Both the position numbers and the translations under genes were made by a program. 64,000 nucleotides of DNA, from the NCBI GenBank assembly GCA_018873245.2, contig JAEMBT020000006.1:7275855-7339854 (forward strand), read 5' to 3'. The DNA comes from Archegozetes longisetosus. Taxonomy: Eukaryota > Arthropoda > Arachnida > Sarcoptiformes > Trhypochthoniidae. Shown here piece after piece: positions 52,352 through 62,300 of the stretch. Numbering within the stretch: the stretch's first letter is position 1; every line of letters begins with the position of its first letter. The notes beneath the pieces are model-generated. The model was not told the origin of the DNA and searched no databases. It worked only from the letters and a program-made list of their open reading frames with translations.

Positions 52352-54261
52352 AAAATTGGGGGATGGGGGGAAATATGCGAAATATTTTCGATAAAGAGTT
52401 TGGTAGTTGAAAAAGGAGTAATAGGAAATCTAAAGAAATATAGCGACAATTGATATTATAATGGTTTAAATGAAAATTGTTCAAGTCAAGTTAATCGGGC
52501 AAATTGCATGATGTGTGGTCTTTTGGTTAATAAGTTTATTCTGTATCCGGTCTTAAAGCTTAGTCGAGTTTAAGGTTCCAATGCTGAAAGAAATACCTGA
52601 ACTCCTCAACTGCGATACTCCTTATTTCTTGCAATGCCATATTTTCTTTAATAAATTAAACTGGTTTTGCACTACAAGTTTGTTGAGGATTCATTCATTT
52701 TTTCCTTCAATAAACAGTTGGAATAGTTTCGAGTACAGTGTAGTGTAGAGTCAGTTATTCCATGTATGACGCAAACAACTATTTTATTAATGTGTAATAT
52801 TTTATTTGCGACTATACCACTAACCAATTCAGACTAAGTTTTAATTATTCTTTATAGTTCTAATCATTGTTATAGTCAATTTTGTGTTTATTAATACTAT
52901 CAGTAGTTCAATCAATTTATACTTTTGTGTGGTATCTATTTCTACAAATTCCTACAAATGTGCTGAGGAGGAAGCAATTAAGTTATTTGAATGTCTGAAC
53001 GTCCAATAACACAATCGTAGCTGCCATACCGGTATAAATCTGTTCATTTTCTACTTCTCATTATTGAATTGCTTTTATACGTTTTATTTACTCATTTTAA
53101 GTTTATCATTTTACATTATTTTCTCAGTCTTTCGTTAATCTCAATATTTGTGATAGCTAAATTTACACTTGTACAGCTTTTTAGGCTAGAGATTTGTTTA
53201 ATTTATTTTCTTTTCTTATATAGTAATAGGATTTTAGTCTAGTCAAGTTAAATTCATTTAATTTATATAATAGTTTGTATCGTTTGTTCTTTCAAATTAT
53301 TTTTAATTGCGTATGTGTGTTTAGCTTAAAAACAGTACTTATTATGATTTTAAAGTATTTTTATCACTACTAAAATCAAGATTTAAAAAGCAATTGTTCT
53401 TGATAAGACAAATAAAAGACAGAGATATAAAAGCTTTTTAGTATGAAATACCTCAGAAAATACTTTATAGTCTGAGATTGTATTCACAGACTTGTATTAC
53501 TCTTCCTCTAAATTTAAATTATTCTCAACAATAGTTCAGTAGACAGAGAGAAAATAGTGTTGAATTATATTGACATCCATTATAGTAATCTTTATCATGA
53601 TTAGGTTCTTCCGGAATGACGCAGAGCATATACTGAGTAAATGATGATAACTATTACAGCACACAGCATATACTCAGCAAATCATAACTATTATAGTGTT
53701 AGTGTTGATGCAATAGTTTTAGGGTCTTTAACCGCTGGTTTTGTATATAATACTGGTGTTCATACCATAACTTTGAATGTGTTTTTCAAATTTTGCTTAA
53801 TTCATTGATGAGTCTCGCTTTGAAAAGTGGAGAACTACTCTATTGCGAATGGTCTAACTTTATGGCCTAACTCTATTTGAGGCTGAATTTTTTCTAAAGA
53901 TGCTTATGGGAAATGTCTCGTTCTCATGCTTTCGGTGAAGAGGCGAAGGGAAGAAAAGACAAAATACTTCATGAATGAAAGGGGCGAGGCTTTAGTGCCA
54001 ATGTTAGTATCAATGCAAGTGCCGATCTTAGTGCCCACACCCATCCCGTTCTATTTACGGCATCTCTTTCTTTTCTGCATAACATCTTCTAATATTTGTG
54101 GTAGAGATTCCGGTAGACTTCTGGTAGATATTTTGCTACACATTTTTCTAACTATAATACCACTACTACACACTATTTTCCATGAGAATCAATTCCCAAA
54201 CCTATCGCCAAAATGCTCATTCACTCAAAACAGATTTTACGACAACTTTTTTCTCCTTAAC

Positions 54262-54267
54262 CTTCTT

Positions 54268-54297
<30 letters not shown>
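54262..54297. repeat. (CTT)n trinucleotide tract
   Basis: A CTT run of about 36 nt. It gives the poly-Leu segment of a plus-strand frame at 53926-54351 that is otherwise unsupported as a gene. Confidence 0.95.
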
Positions 54298-54298
<1 letters not shown>

Positions 54299-54723
54299 GC
54301 TTTATTATTATTTCAGCTCAACTAACACAAACTGGTTCTTCTAACACATGAAATATTTCTAAAAATATTTGGAATTTGATTTGTTTCTTATACTATGCAA
54401 TGTCTCGTCTTATATATAAATTCTTGTGTATTACACGAATGAATTCTTGTACATTACATGAATATTTATCGCGGTATAAATTATTTACTAATTGCTGATT
54501 AAGTACTACTAGTAGTAATAGTAACAGGAAATGCAAAGAATGGGATTATCTTTTAAGAGATTATTTTACTCCAAACCGCTCTATCAGACAAACTGAGTAA
54601 ATCTTCATGCTTTGCTTTGAACAAATTAACAGTCAAAATATCAAGATAGATAGAAATATTTATTATTTAGGTTATATTGCAAGTTATCGTGTTTCTTCAC
54701 AGAGAAAAAGAGAGACGAGGCGA

Positions 54724-54728
<5 letters not shown>

Positions 54729-54786
<58 letters not shown>
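54729..54786. repeat. (GA)n microsatellite, longest in the window
   Basis: An uninterrupted AG tract of 58 nt, preceded by imperfect GAGACGA-type copies. Confidence 0.97.
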
Positions 54787-54788
<2 letters not shown>

Positions 54789-55811
54789 CGTAAAATAGTT
54801 TGTCAATGACCCTTTAGATGCAGTCTCATTCTATGGAATCGTATTATTAATTTTTTATGATGTTTAGTTAAAACTGGTATTGTTGAATACCATAAATTGT
54901 TGACTCGAGTTTTTTAAAGGTACAACTACTCAAAAAATTTATTAATCCTTTCAAGTCTGAGTTTTCTTTCATTTTGATTATGTTATTTTATGTTAAGTGA
55001 AGTCATAGACCATTTGAATTATATAAATTGTGTAATACTTGATTGCCGACAGAGAAACATCTATTCTGGTCAACACTTCAAATCATCGATGTGTGTGATT
55101 CTCATCAATTAAATTCTATGAGAAAAGCATCAAGTAATAACAATCAAGTTTGGCTATCGATTAATAATGTTGCGAACTATTGAAGCGGAGACCAATTCGC
55201 TAGAATATAAATAATTCAACTCCTTTTAATGCCTAATTATCAGACTGGCAACTATTTCTTATTCTTTTGCTACAACCTCTAGAAGGTATTCATCATAAAA
55301 CTACTAAATCTATAAAACTGGTTTAATACTATTATAATTTAATCGCTTTGACATATATTTATTGCGCTTTTTCTATTTATCAATTAAAACTCTATTCAAT
55401 TTTAAGAAAAACAGCCCAACTCTTAACTTCGATCGTAAAATCACGTCGAGTCAACATTAAAATTAGCCTTTCTAATAAACAGAACTTCTCATTGATAACA
55501 TTTCTAAAGATGTGATTCATTCAGGATTACTCTGAACTTTATTTTGTGAATCGTATCCAATATATATTATATTATATATATATATATGATATTTATATAT
55601 CACTGATAAGTTAGAGAAGTGAGAAATTAAAGAATCAACGATAAGTTAGTACGATATAAATGATAAACTATTAAATACTCATCTGAACCTCCGTAGACAG
55701 ACAACTTCAGATACAATCAATTAGCTGGTTAACTTAATTATGTCAGTTGTTAGTGCGGCATAATTGCAGCCTTATTTAGAGATTGAAATAAAAGGATCCA
55801 CACAATTGGTA

Positions 55812-55833
55812 TCTGACGTAAGCCAACGTCAGA
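55812..55833. promoter_or_regulatory. Perfect dyad of CRE-type half sites
   Basis: TCTGACGT and ACGTCAGA form an exact 8-bp inverted repeat separated by 6 bp. Each arm holds a TGACGT core as bound by CREB/ATF bZIP factors. It lies in a locally GC-richer patch with no gene within 1 kb, so function is inference. Confidence 0.25.
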
Positions 55834-56102
55834 GAAGGCCATTCATACTCAGCAACTTTGAGCGTCATATTTATCAAAAGGTATCATACAGAGGTATACA
55901 CATTTAACAGATATGTTTATATTAGTTACATTTATATTGGATATCAGCGATAGTGGTATTTAATTTTTTTTTCTAATCACATGTTTCACGCCCTAACCAT
56001 TCAGAAGATTAAAGTACCCAAACGAATAAACGCAACTATAACTGCGATTTATTTCATATGTGAAATAGTTTTGGGATCTTTTCAGAGTATACGTTCAGGC
56101 TT

Positions 56103-56162
56103 ATAGTTTTGGGTACAGTTTTGGGTATGGTTTTGAGTGTAGTTTTGGCTATAGTTTTCAAT
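56103..56162. repeat. 12-bp tandem repeat, five copies
   Basis: Five diverged units related to ATAGTTTTGGGT. A Lys/Thr/Pro-repeat frame on the minus strand is a translation artefact. Confidence 0.85.
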
Positions 56163-57068
56163 TGAACGCCAGACGAGAATATATATATGTGTGTTATGTT
56201 TAGAATGAAAATATTTCCGATATAAGTGTTGCGCATTTATATACACTACATATCCTCCTACCAAATGCTAACCAGACAAAAATGAAATCTCTATTTCTTT
56301 TTCTAGCTATCTTTTGCTGGCTTTTCATGGTGTCAACCTTTTGCGCTCTCTAAACTGTTGAGATAAATATAGAGTACGGTTTGGGCCAAAGCAGTGAACT
56401 ATGATTCTGAAAACTAGGAGTTAGAAAGTTTCACCTCACAAACAAAGTGCTCAACAATTTGACGCATCAATTTCGTCAAAAGGAATAAGGTTGGGGTGGA
56501 GAGTGTCCTTATGAGACTATCATTCAATTAACCTATCCTTTCGAGGCCTCTGCAGTAAGTGTTTGATCGTTATTAAATTTGTTTCTATCGACCAACAAAT
56601 AGTTAATTATCTTCTACTTATTAGACCAGACCAAGCATGGTGTGAGTGATGTTCAGTCTGAAAATTGGATAGAATTTGGTTTTAAACAATTGAGGTAATA
56701 GTGAATTTATAAATGAAATTTTATTAAAGTTTGATTTATATTAATTTGGATGTATTTATCAAATAAATAGTCGAATTAAGGAAGTTATGATGAAATGGTC
56801 AAATGAAATAATTAAAATGAAGATACATTCCAATTGGTACATGTAAATAAATGGGTAAGTCAAATAAATAACTAATACAACTAGTCATATTTACAACGTT
56901 TTATCTTAAATATTTGTGAGCCTTTAATTTGAATTAAGTACAGAAATTCCATTGTTTACGTTGAACTTAAGCGTCAATTGATTAGAATGAAAACAATAAG
57001 TGGCAGTCGTTCGCAAACTTCAAGTCAATGAACTAATTATAAATAAGTTAATCAATTTGATAGTAGAC

Positions 57069-59519
57069 CTAATTTGGAAAGTTGTGTAATATATTCGAAG
57101 ACATCTTAATTTTTTTCGCGAGTCTCTGCTTTGGAGTCGCCAAACCTTTCTTTGGTTTCTTATTAACTTGAGTGGCATTTAGTGATAATGAAGAAGGCTT
57201 TGATGGAGCATTCGTATGAACATTCGATGGATTATTTACATTAGTTGATGAGATACTAGGATTATCTGTTGATTGGAAAACTGAGTTCAATTGATCGGTA
57301 GTGAGAGAAGATTTTGATTGTTTTGGTTTTTTCCTATTATAAGCCCTTTTCGGTTGGGGCATGTTTTCCATTTTGGCGGCCGCGTGAGCTATTGTCGACT
57401 CCACCACATCTCTCTTCGCATTCTCTCTTGGCGGTCGTGGAGCTTTTGGTGTGCTTTTGATCGTAACTCTCGATTTTGGATTCCACGCGTCGTCCTTATC
57501 GTTTGTTTTCGGCTTATTTTTCGACTCTTCGTCATCAGGTGTTTCTAAATCGAGATAAATGAAATCGTCATCTTCTGGTCTTCCCTTAACCAAGCTCTCA
57601 ATTTCTTCGTCATATTGTTTCTCATTGGAGCCCTTTTTCCCTTTGTGTTTAGTTTTTTGCTTTTTGGTTGATCCAAAACCAACATCAGTTTTACTCGAGG
57701 CAGTCTTAAGTGAAGGCATTTGTCCGTTGTTATTATTGCTAGATTCATCACTCAACGAGAAGTTGTAGGCATCGAAAGAATCAGAATTAGTCGACGTCTC
57801 CTTCACTCCAAGTATTTCTTTAGCGCCAGTTATCGAAAGCTTGAGTTTGAGCAAACCTTTCGACTCTGATTCAGTGGAAGATGTCCTCATTCTGCTAGTA
57901 ACAGCTCTTGAAGAGTCATCAACAACAAGCGACCGTTCGACATCTATTTCTAGTTGGCTTTCCTTATCGTTATCATTGCTTTTTGAGCGCTTTTGAGCAG
58001 AACATTTTTTATCAGAAGATTCGGCAGTTGTTTGAAGTAGAGTTATCGGAGAGCGAACACTTGATTCGAGATTGAAGCTCTTATAAGACTTTCCTCTTTT
58101 CTTAACTAATGGTTGTCCTTCTAGTTTGCGATTAGCTTTCTTCAACACTTGATTCAGATCTTTAATCAATTTGAGACAATTGAAACCTCGAGGCGCTAAT
58201 GTACAGCTTTGGTAGTCGTTCTGATTTTCTTTGCTCTTCTTTAACCACATACGCAAATAAGGGATCAGGGCCGTCACTCCGATCACTAAATGTCTTGGTG
58301 GATTTTGTTTTAAGCCATCCTCCAGTAGTTTCAGAACATTAGGCGCTGCATACCAGTGGGTCAGCTCGAAGAACGGAAACTGAAACTTATCAGGAGTTTT
58401 GATTCTTTGCTCCATTTCTCGAATCTGTAGTTGTAATCGAATATTAAGGGCGTGCAGAAAATTTCCGCCGAATACTATCGAGTCTTTGGGTGTGAGTACA
58501 GCGTGTATCCAACCCGTAGGGATGAACAAAGTTTGACCAGCAGTTAGATTTAGTTTAAAACATTCGTCGACACACGAACCAAAAAACTTTTCACTTGAAT
58601 TTACTAAACCCATCCACTTTTCGTATTGCTCTAAGTTTTGCTTCGTAGGCTTAACCATATAAAATATTTTCTCCCCTTTCAACACGTGATACCACACAGA
58701 AGTTCCGCCAAAATCTATGTGAAAATCAGTGAATGAGTTTTGCATTGAAATCAGACAGTATTTGGAGACCGCGGGTCTGGTATCCACTTTAGGCCAGTAG
58801 CTCTCAACCCAACTTAACTTATTTACAATACTAGGAGCTCGCACTTCGTCAGACAATCGAGTATTAGATATTTCCAGACTTATACAGTTGTAGACATTGT
58901 TTCTTTCGCTCACTTCAGTCTTAAAGTGATTTACAAAATCAATTGTTTTCATTTTGATATTCAATTGTCGCGTCACGTCAATCACATCTAACATGTAATC
59001 AGCTGAAACGTATTTCAAAATTGTATCAAAAGTAAACGAATTTGCCGGTGGAACCGATAGTTCCAAACCATCCTTCGACTCAACCAGAATAGGCACATCA
59101 AAGCCACTCAAGAGTAGTTCTTTGAAGGTCATCTGTTGTCCCCTCAGTTTCTTAATAACAGATTCGTTACTTTTAGCGTCAGGAAAAGTTTTACTTTTGA
59201 GATCAAGAACAAATTGAAAAGTCCCGGATTGCGTCGGTTTACAGTTAGGGTTAAGCTCAGTTCGATTATGACGATGGCTATTAGTGACAACTTTCGGTAT
59301 AGATTCTCCAGTTATTGGTTGGCATTTGGGACAAAAGAATTTGTCGATTTCTTCAGCTTCATACTCCTGTATTCCGACACAGGATCCGTGAAACCATTCC
59401 TTACATGAATCACATTGTATTGAAAATTGTTGAGAAGTGAATCCATTACCACAACTACACTCATACGTTCTCTGTCTTTCCATTCTTTCCAACGAATTCC
59501 ATTCCTTCTTTGTTGCCAT
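57069..59519 (-). CDS. KDM7: KDM7/PHF8-type PHD-JmjC histone lysine demethylase (single exon)
   Basis: Nuclear Fe(II)/2-oxoglutarate dioxygenase expected to read H3K4me3 with its PHD finger and demethylate H3K9, H3K27 or H4K20. It has 816 residues with no intron. The start is secure: an in-frame TAG lies two codons upstream of the ATG. The PHD finger is at 19-67 with zinc ligands C21, C23, C36, C39, H44, C47, C63 and C66, and contains CDSCKEWFHGSCVG. The JmjC core carries H267 and D269 (HIDFGG) and H339 (GWIH). The 72-residue spacing from first to last His equals that in PHF8, so the iron triad is complete, unlike PHF2. K284 sits at the 2-oxoglutarate lysine position. A helical region follows to about 420. 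The C-terminal half is disordered, Ser-rich and basic, with likely nuclear localisation signals such as KKQKTKHKGKK. PHF8 versus KDM7A cannot be separated. Confidence 0.95.
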   Translation of the reverse strand: MATKKEWNSLERMERQRTYECSCGNGFTSQQFSIQCDSCKEWFHGSCVGIQEYEAEEIDKFFCPKCQPITGESIPKVVTNSHRHNRTELNPNCKPTQSGTFQFVLDLKSKTFPDAKSNESVIKKLRGQQMTFKELLLSGFDVPILVESKDGLELSVPPANSFTFDTILKYVSADYMLDVIDVTRQLNIKMKTIDFVNHFKTEVSERNNVYNCISLEISNTRLSDEVRAPSIVNKLSWVESYWPKVDTRPAVSKYCLISMQNSFTDFHIDFGGTSVWYHVLKGEKIFYMVKPTKQNLEQYEKWMGLVNSSEKFFGSCVDECFKLNLTAGQTLFIPTGWIHAVLTPKDSIVFGGNFLHALNIRLQLQIREMEQRIKTPDKFQFPFFELTHWYAAPNVLKLLEDGLKQNPPRHLVIGVTALIPYLRMWLKKSKENQNDYQSCTLAPRGFNCLKLIKDLNQVLKKANRKLEGQPLVKKRGKSYKSFNLESSVRSPITLLQTTAESSDKKCSAQKRSKSNDNDKESQLEIDVERSLVVDDSSRAVTSRMRTSSTESESKGLLKLKLSITGAKEILGVKETSTNSDSFDAYNFSLSDESSNNNNGQMPSLKTASSKTDVGFGSTKKQKTKHKGKKGSNEKQYDEEIESLVKGRPEDDDFIYLDLETPDDEESKNKPKTNDKDDAWNPKSRVTIKSTPKAPRPPRENAKRDVVESTIAHAAAKMENMPQPKRAYNRKKPKQSKSSLTTDQLNSVFQSTDNPSISSTNVNNPSNVHTNAPSKPSSLSLNATQVNKKPKKGLATPKQRLAKKIKMSSNILHNFPN

Positions 59520-59720
59520 TCGCTACCACTTCTTAAACAATGATAACAATAACTATGAAATTCATGTAAACATAAATATATGAATAAGAGAGAAACTCAT
59601 AACAAAAATGGGCGAAACGTTAAGCCATTTGTTATTATGTGCTTTATATTGAATGCCTATCACTCATTGGTTCGTAAAGTGACGTCTCACTTAATGCACT
59701 ATAGGTGTCGCCAAACGTTC
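59520..59720 (-). promoter_or_regulatory. Candidate promoter region of the KDM7/PHF8-like gene
   Basis: A locally GC-richer stretch just upstream of the start codon. It contains CCAAT in gene orientation (59670-59666) and a TGACGTC CRE-like site (59680-59686), about 150 nt from the ATG. No TATA box is evident. A plus-strand frame of 102 codons here resembles no known protein and is not annotated as a gene. Confidence 0.3.
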
Positions 59721-62231
59721 AACATTGACGCCAAATACTTTGGCCCTCTTTCAAATTGCAACCTCAGTCATTTGAAGCTCTTAACATTTCTAATTCTTAT
59801 CAGTTCAAGTTTAACCCGACAAATTCTCGAAAATCACCTTGAGAGAAGAGTCAAATTTAGTTTAGTCAAAATTTTTAGTTTTAGTTAAAAGTTTAGCTAA
59901 TCTTTGATTTGTTTGATTTTTTACAGTCCCAAACCCAAAATGTTCAAAAGGTTTTAGATATCATATCAGTCTTTCTGTAATGCTTATCGAATCGTAATCC
60001 TGATAGCATTTCATTATGAGATTCTCGATAGACATGAATAATATGTGGTTATAATCCTAAATACTCAAAGTAATGATACATAACATAAGTTATATTAAGG
60101 ATTTAGATCACTTCCGTAATACAGCATTCGCTTTACGATTGAAGCAAATTAATTTTATCAAAATTGCTTTAATTGACATGTTGGCAGATTTTTCTCCAAC
60201 TGGTCTTTCTCTCAAACAGTTAATTGTTCTACTTTTATTCTGACTTTCATCACAACTGTTCTTTATGTTGGATACTCTTTTTTATTTTTATCAAACCGTT
60301 TCTATCACTTAATCTATTGAAATAACTCAATTTGAAACATAGTTAATAATTAGTGAATACATCATTTGGCTTTAAATTTTTTATTTTGTTGTCAATTTCA
60401 AAAACAAGATAACTATCGGATGTAGTTCTATGGAAACATTTAATCACACAATTGTTTGTCTAAGGAATGCGGGAATGAATGTACTGAAGAATGTAAGAAA
60501 ATTAGTAAAGATCAAAGTCATATTTGAGATATAACTGTTAACAACTTAATCAAACTAACACCCAAAACCACTTTTCCCATGTATGCCTTCAATATTTTGC
60601 TCAATCAATCACTTTAGTTTGGGAGGAAGAGAAAAATGACTGGAAAAACGTTATAAACTCTGGAGTTTCCCATCTTTTGACATTACTATCATATTTCACT
60701 ATAGCAAAAATCATTCATAAAGTTTTCATCATCGATAGCAAGTCTGAAGTTATTGAAAATCCGACGGCATTCGCGAATCACATCCTGTTTAGTTTATATT
60801 GACTGCTATATTATCAGTTCGGAGAGCCACTGATAAGATTTAAGTAAATTATGACATTAATAAGTGATTAAGTAGATGAATATTTTTCATTTTTCCAAAA
60901 CATCATATGCCAAGTATTAAATACTTGCGATAACTTTCCTCTTATTATAAATTAGGTTTACGTGCATATTATTCAGTGTGTTTTTCGTTAGTCTACTCCT
61001 ATTTATATCTATTCCATATCATATTTAGCTTATTTACTTTAACTATATTTTTATTCAAATTAAACTATAGCATAACTCCACTCACACACTCACCCAATCT
61101 ATTCAAACATTCAGTATTATTATTACTGAATTTCTGCTATTACCACAGACTATCTCTCCTGAAATTTCAAACTTTTCAGTAGAACAGCAAAGTTTCAAAT
61201 AGACGAAAATCTGACAAAAGTCACGAGCGAATCATGAGTTTGATTTTAATTGTAATGTTTATCGTTTGGCTGTTATATCGATTAAGTCAAATAATTGAAT
61301 CCGATTTTGATAATAAGTAGCGATAATTTGGAATAGAGACTAACTCTGCAAGCAAAAATATCTGGAATTGGGAAAATTGAATTTATTTACAATATCTATG
61401 AGAGGCTATGGATAAACAGTATTTGAGTTAATGTAATTCAATCTTCTCTGTCGATATGACCTGCTTGTCAACAACACTCATGTCACTGTATTTCATAAAC
61501 TATGCCAATGTGTTATATACTGGTGCCAAAGTAAACTATCATGTTATTAGTTAGTCCATCACTACGTGAATTTCCAAACAACATCAGAATCAAGTTTTAT
61601 CCCTCTATTTCACTAACAATTCATCATTCTTTCTCACAAGTTATTAAAAATATGCTTAGTTTAGTACTTGACTAAGTTTGCATGTGATCAAAGTTTGTCT
61701 TTTCCTGGATTTGTCTCTTTTTCTAAATTCATCCTAAGCTCGCATGTGATTAAAGTTTCTCTTTTCCTACATCCCTCTATTAGTGTCTCTTTTGCTAAAT
61801 TCATCCTTATATACTTGACCTCAGTTGATTGTTAACATTTCCTTTAAACTAAAATATTTGCTAAACTAAACTATTATAGTTAAACATTTGATAAGAATTA
61901 ATTGTTTTTATTTTAGCAGAAAAGCACAATTGTTTGGATAATTAGTTAATATACATAAACGTTTAATAAAGCTAATGTCTGAAGTTATTAAGGTCTCGGA
62001 AGTTTAAAAAAAGAAATATATATGATAGCGGTGCAAACAAGTGCCGCCAACAGCACCTCCCAAGTTGAAACAGTTAGTGTTTGTATACTCAACATTCAGT
62101 GTTAATTTACGATTCATTTGCTATTAGTCTATTTCCATCTGTTCAACAAACACCCCAACTCATCCAACTCACTTCGTTGCCATTCTACTGGGATCTTCTT
62201 TAACCTCTAACTCTGGCCACGCATTGGTCAA
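59721..62231. other. Intergenic stretch between the demethylase and the bantam hairpin
   Basis: AT-rich DNA with no supported coding exon. It includes a tandem duplication at 61673-61806. The part nearest the hairpin (62030-62231) is GC-richer and probably belongs to the primary microRNA transcript, but its start was not found. Confidence 0.45.
61673..61806. repeat. Imperfect ~65-bp tandem duplication
   Basis: Two adjacent copies share GCATGTGAT, AAAGTTT, CTTTTCCT and CTAAATTCATCC in order. The second copy has a ~10-bp insertion. Confidence 0.85.
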
Positions 62232-62300
62232 CAAAACTGGTTTTCACAATGATTTGCCAGATGAATATGAAATCTGAGATCATTGTGAAAGCTGTTTTTG
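62232..62300 (+). ncRNA. bantam: bantam microRNA precursor hairpin
   Basis: The 3' arm from 62275 reads TGAGATCATTGTGAAAGCTG, continuing TTT. It carries the full bantam seed GAGATCAT and differs from Drosophila at one of the first 20 bases; as I recall, many other protostomes carry this TTGT form. The 5' arm CTGGTTTTCACAATGATTTG pairs with it through an exact 12-bp core (TTTCACAATGAT/ATCATTGTGAAA), then CAGAT/ATCTG near the loop and CAAAA/TTTTG at the base. The loop is about 9 nt (GAATATGAA). In flies bantam promotes growth and blocks apoptosis by repressing hid and other mRNAs. No second miRNA was recognised nearby. Confidence 0.93.

Larger units (their letters stand above)
44819..57068. other. 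Repeat-rich intergenic interval with weak exon candidates
   Basis: About 12 kb with no firmly identified gene. The stretches 47280-47660 and 47900-49130 are GC-richer than average. They contain a TATAAAA string at 47418 and several unassigned open frames, described separately. Three long (GA/CT)n tracts, a (CTT)n tract and 12-13-bp arrays at 50882, 52290 and 56103 fall here. A run of AT dinucleotides lies at 55560-55600. Confidence 0.5.

Noticed and set aside
52123..52484. Overlapping open frames rich in Leu/Lys/Ile and Asn/Ser
   Set aside because: They translate the 12-bp array at 52290-52351 on both strands and show no other protein-like feature.
53926..54351. 141-codon plus-strand frame with poly-Leu
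   Set aside because: The Leu run is a translated (CTT)n tract and the rest is repetitive Val/Pro/Leu. There is no family similarity and no splice or promoter support.
55908..55940. miR-190-like string AGATATGTTTATATT
   Set aside because: It lacks the conserved next base and has no pairing 3' arm downstream.
59580..59888. 102-codon plus-strand frame divergent from the demethylase
   Set aside because: It overlaps the likely promoter of the demethylase and has no recognisable domain. Length alone is not convincing here.
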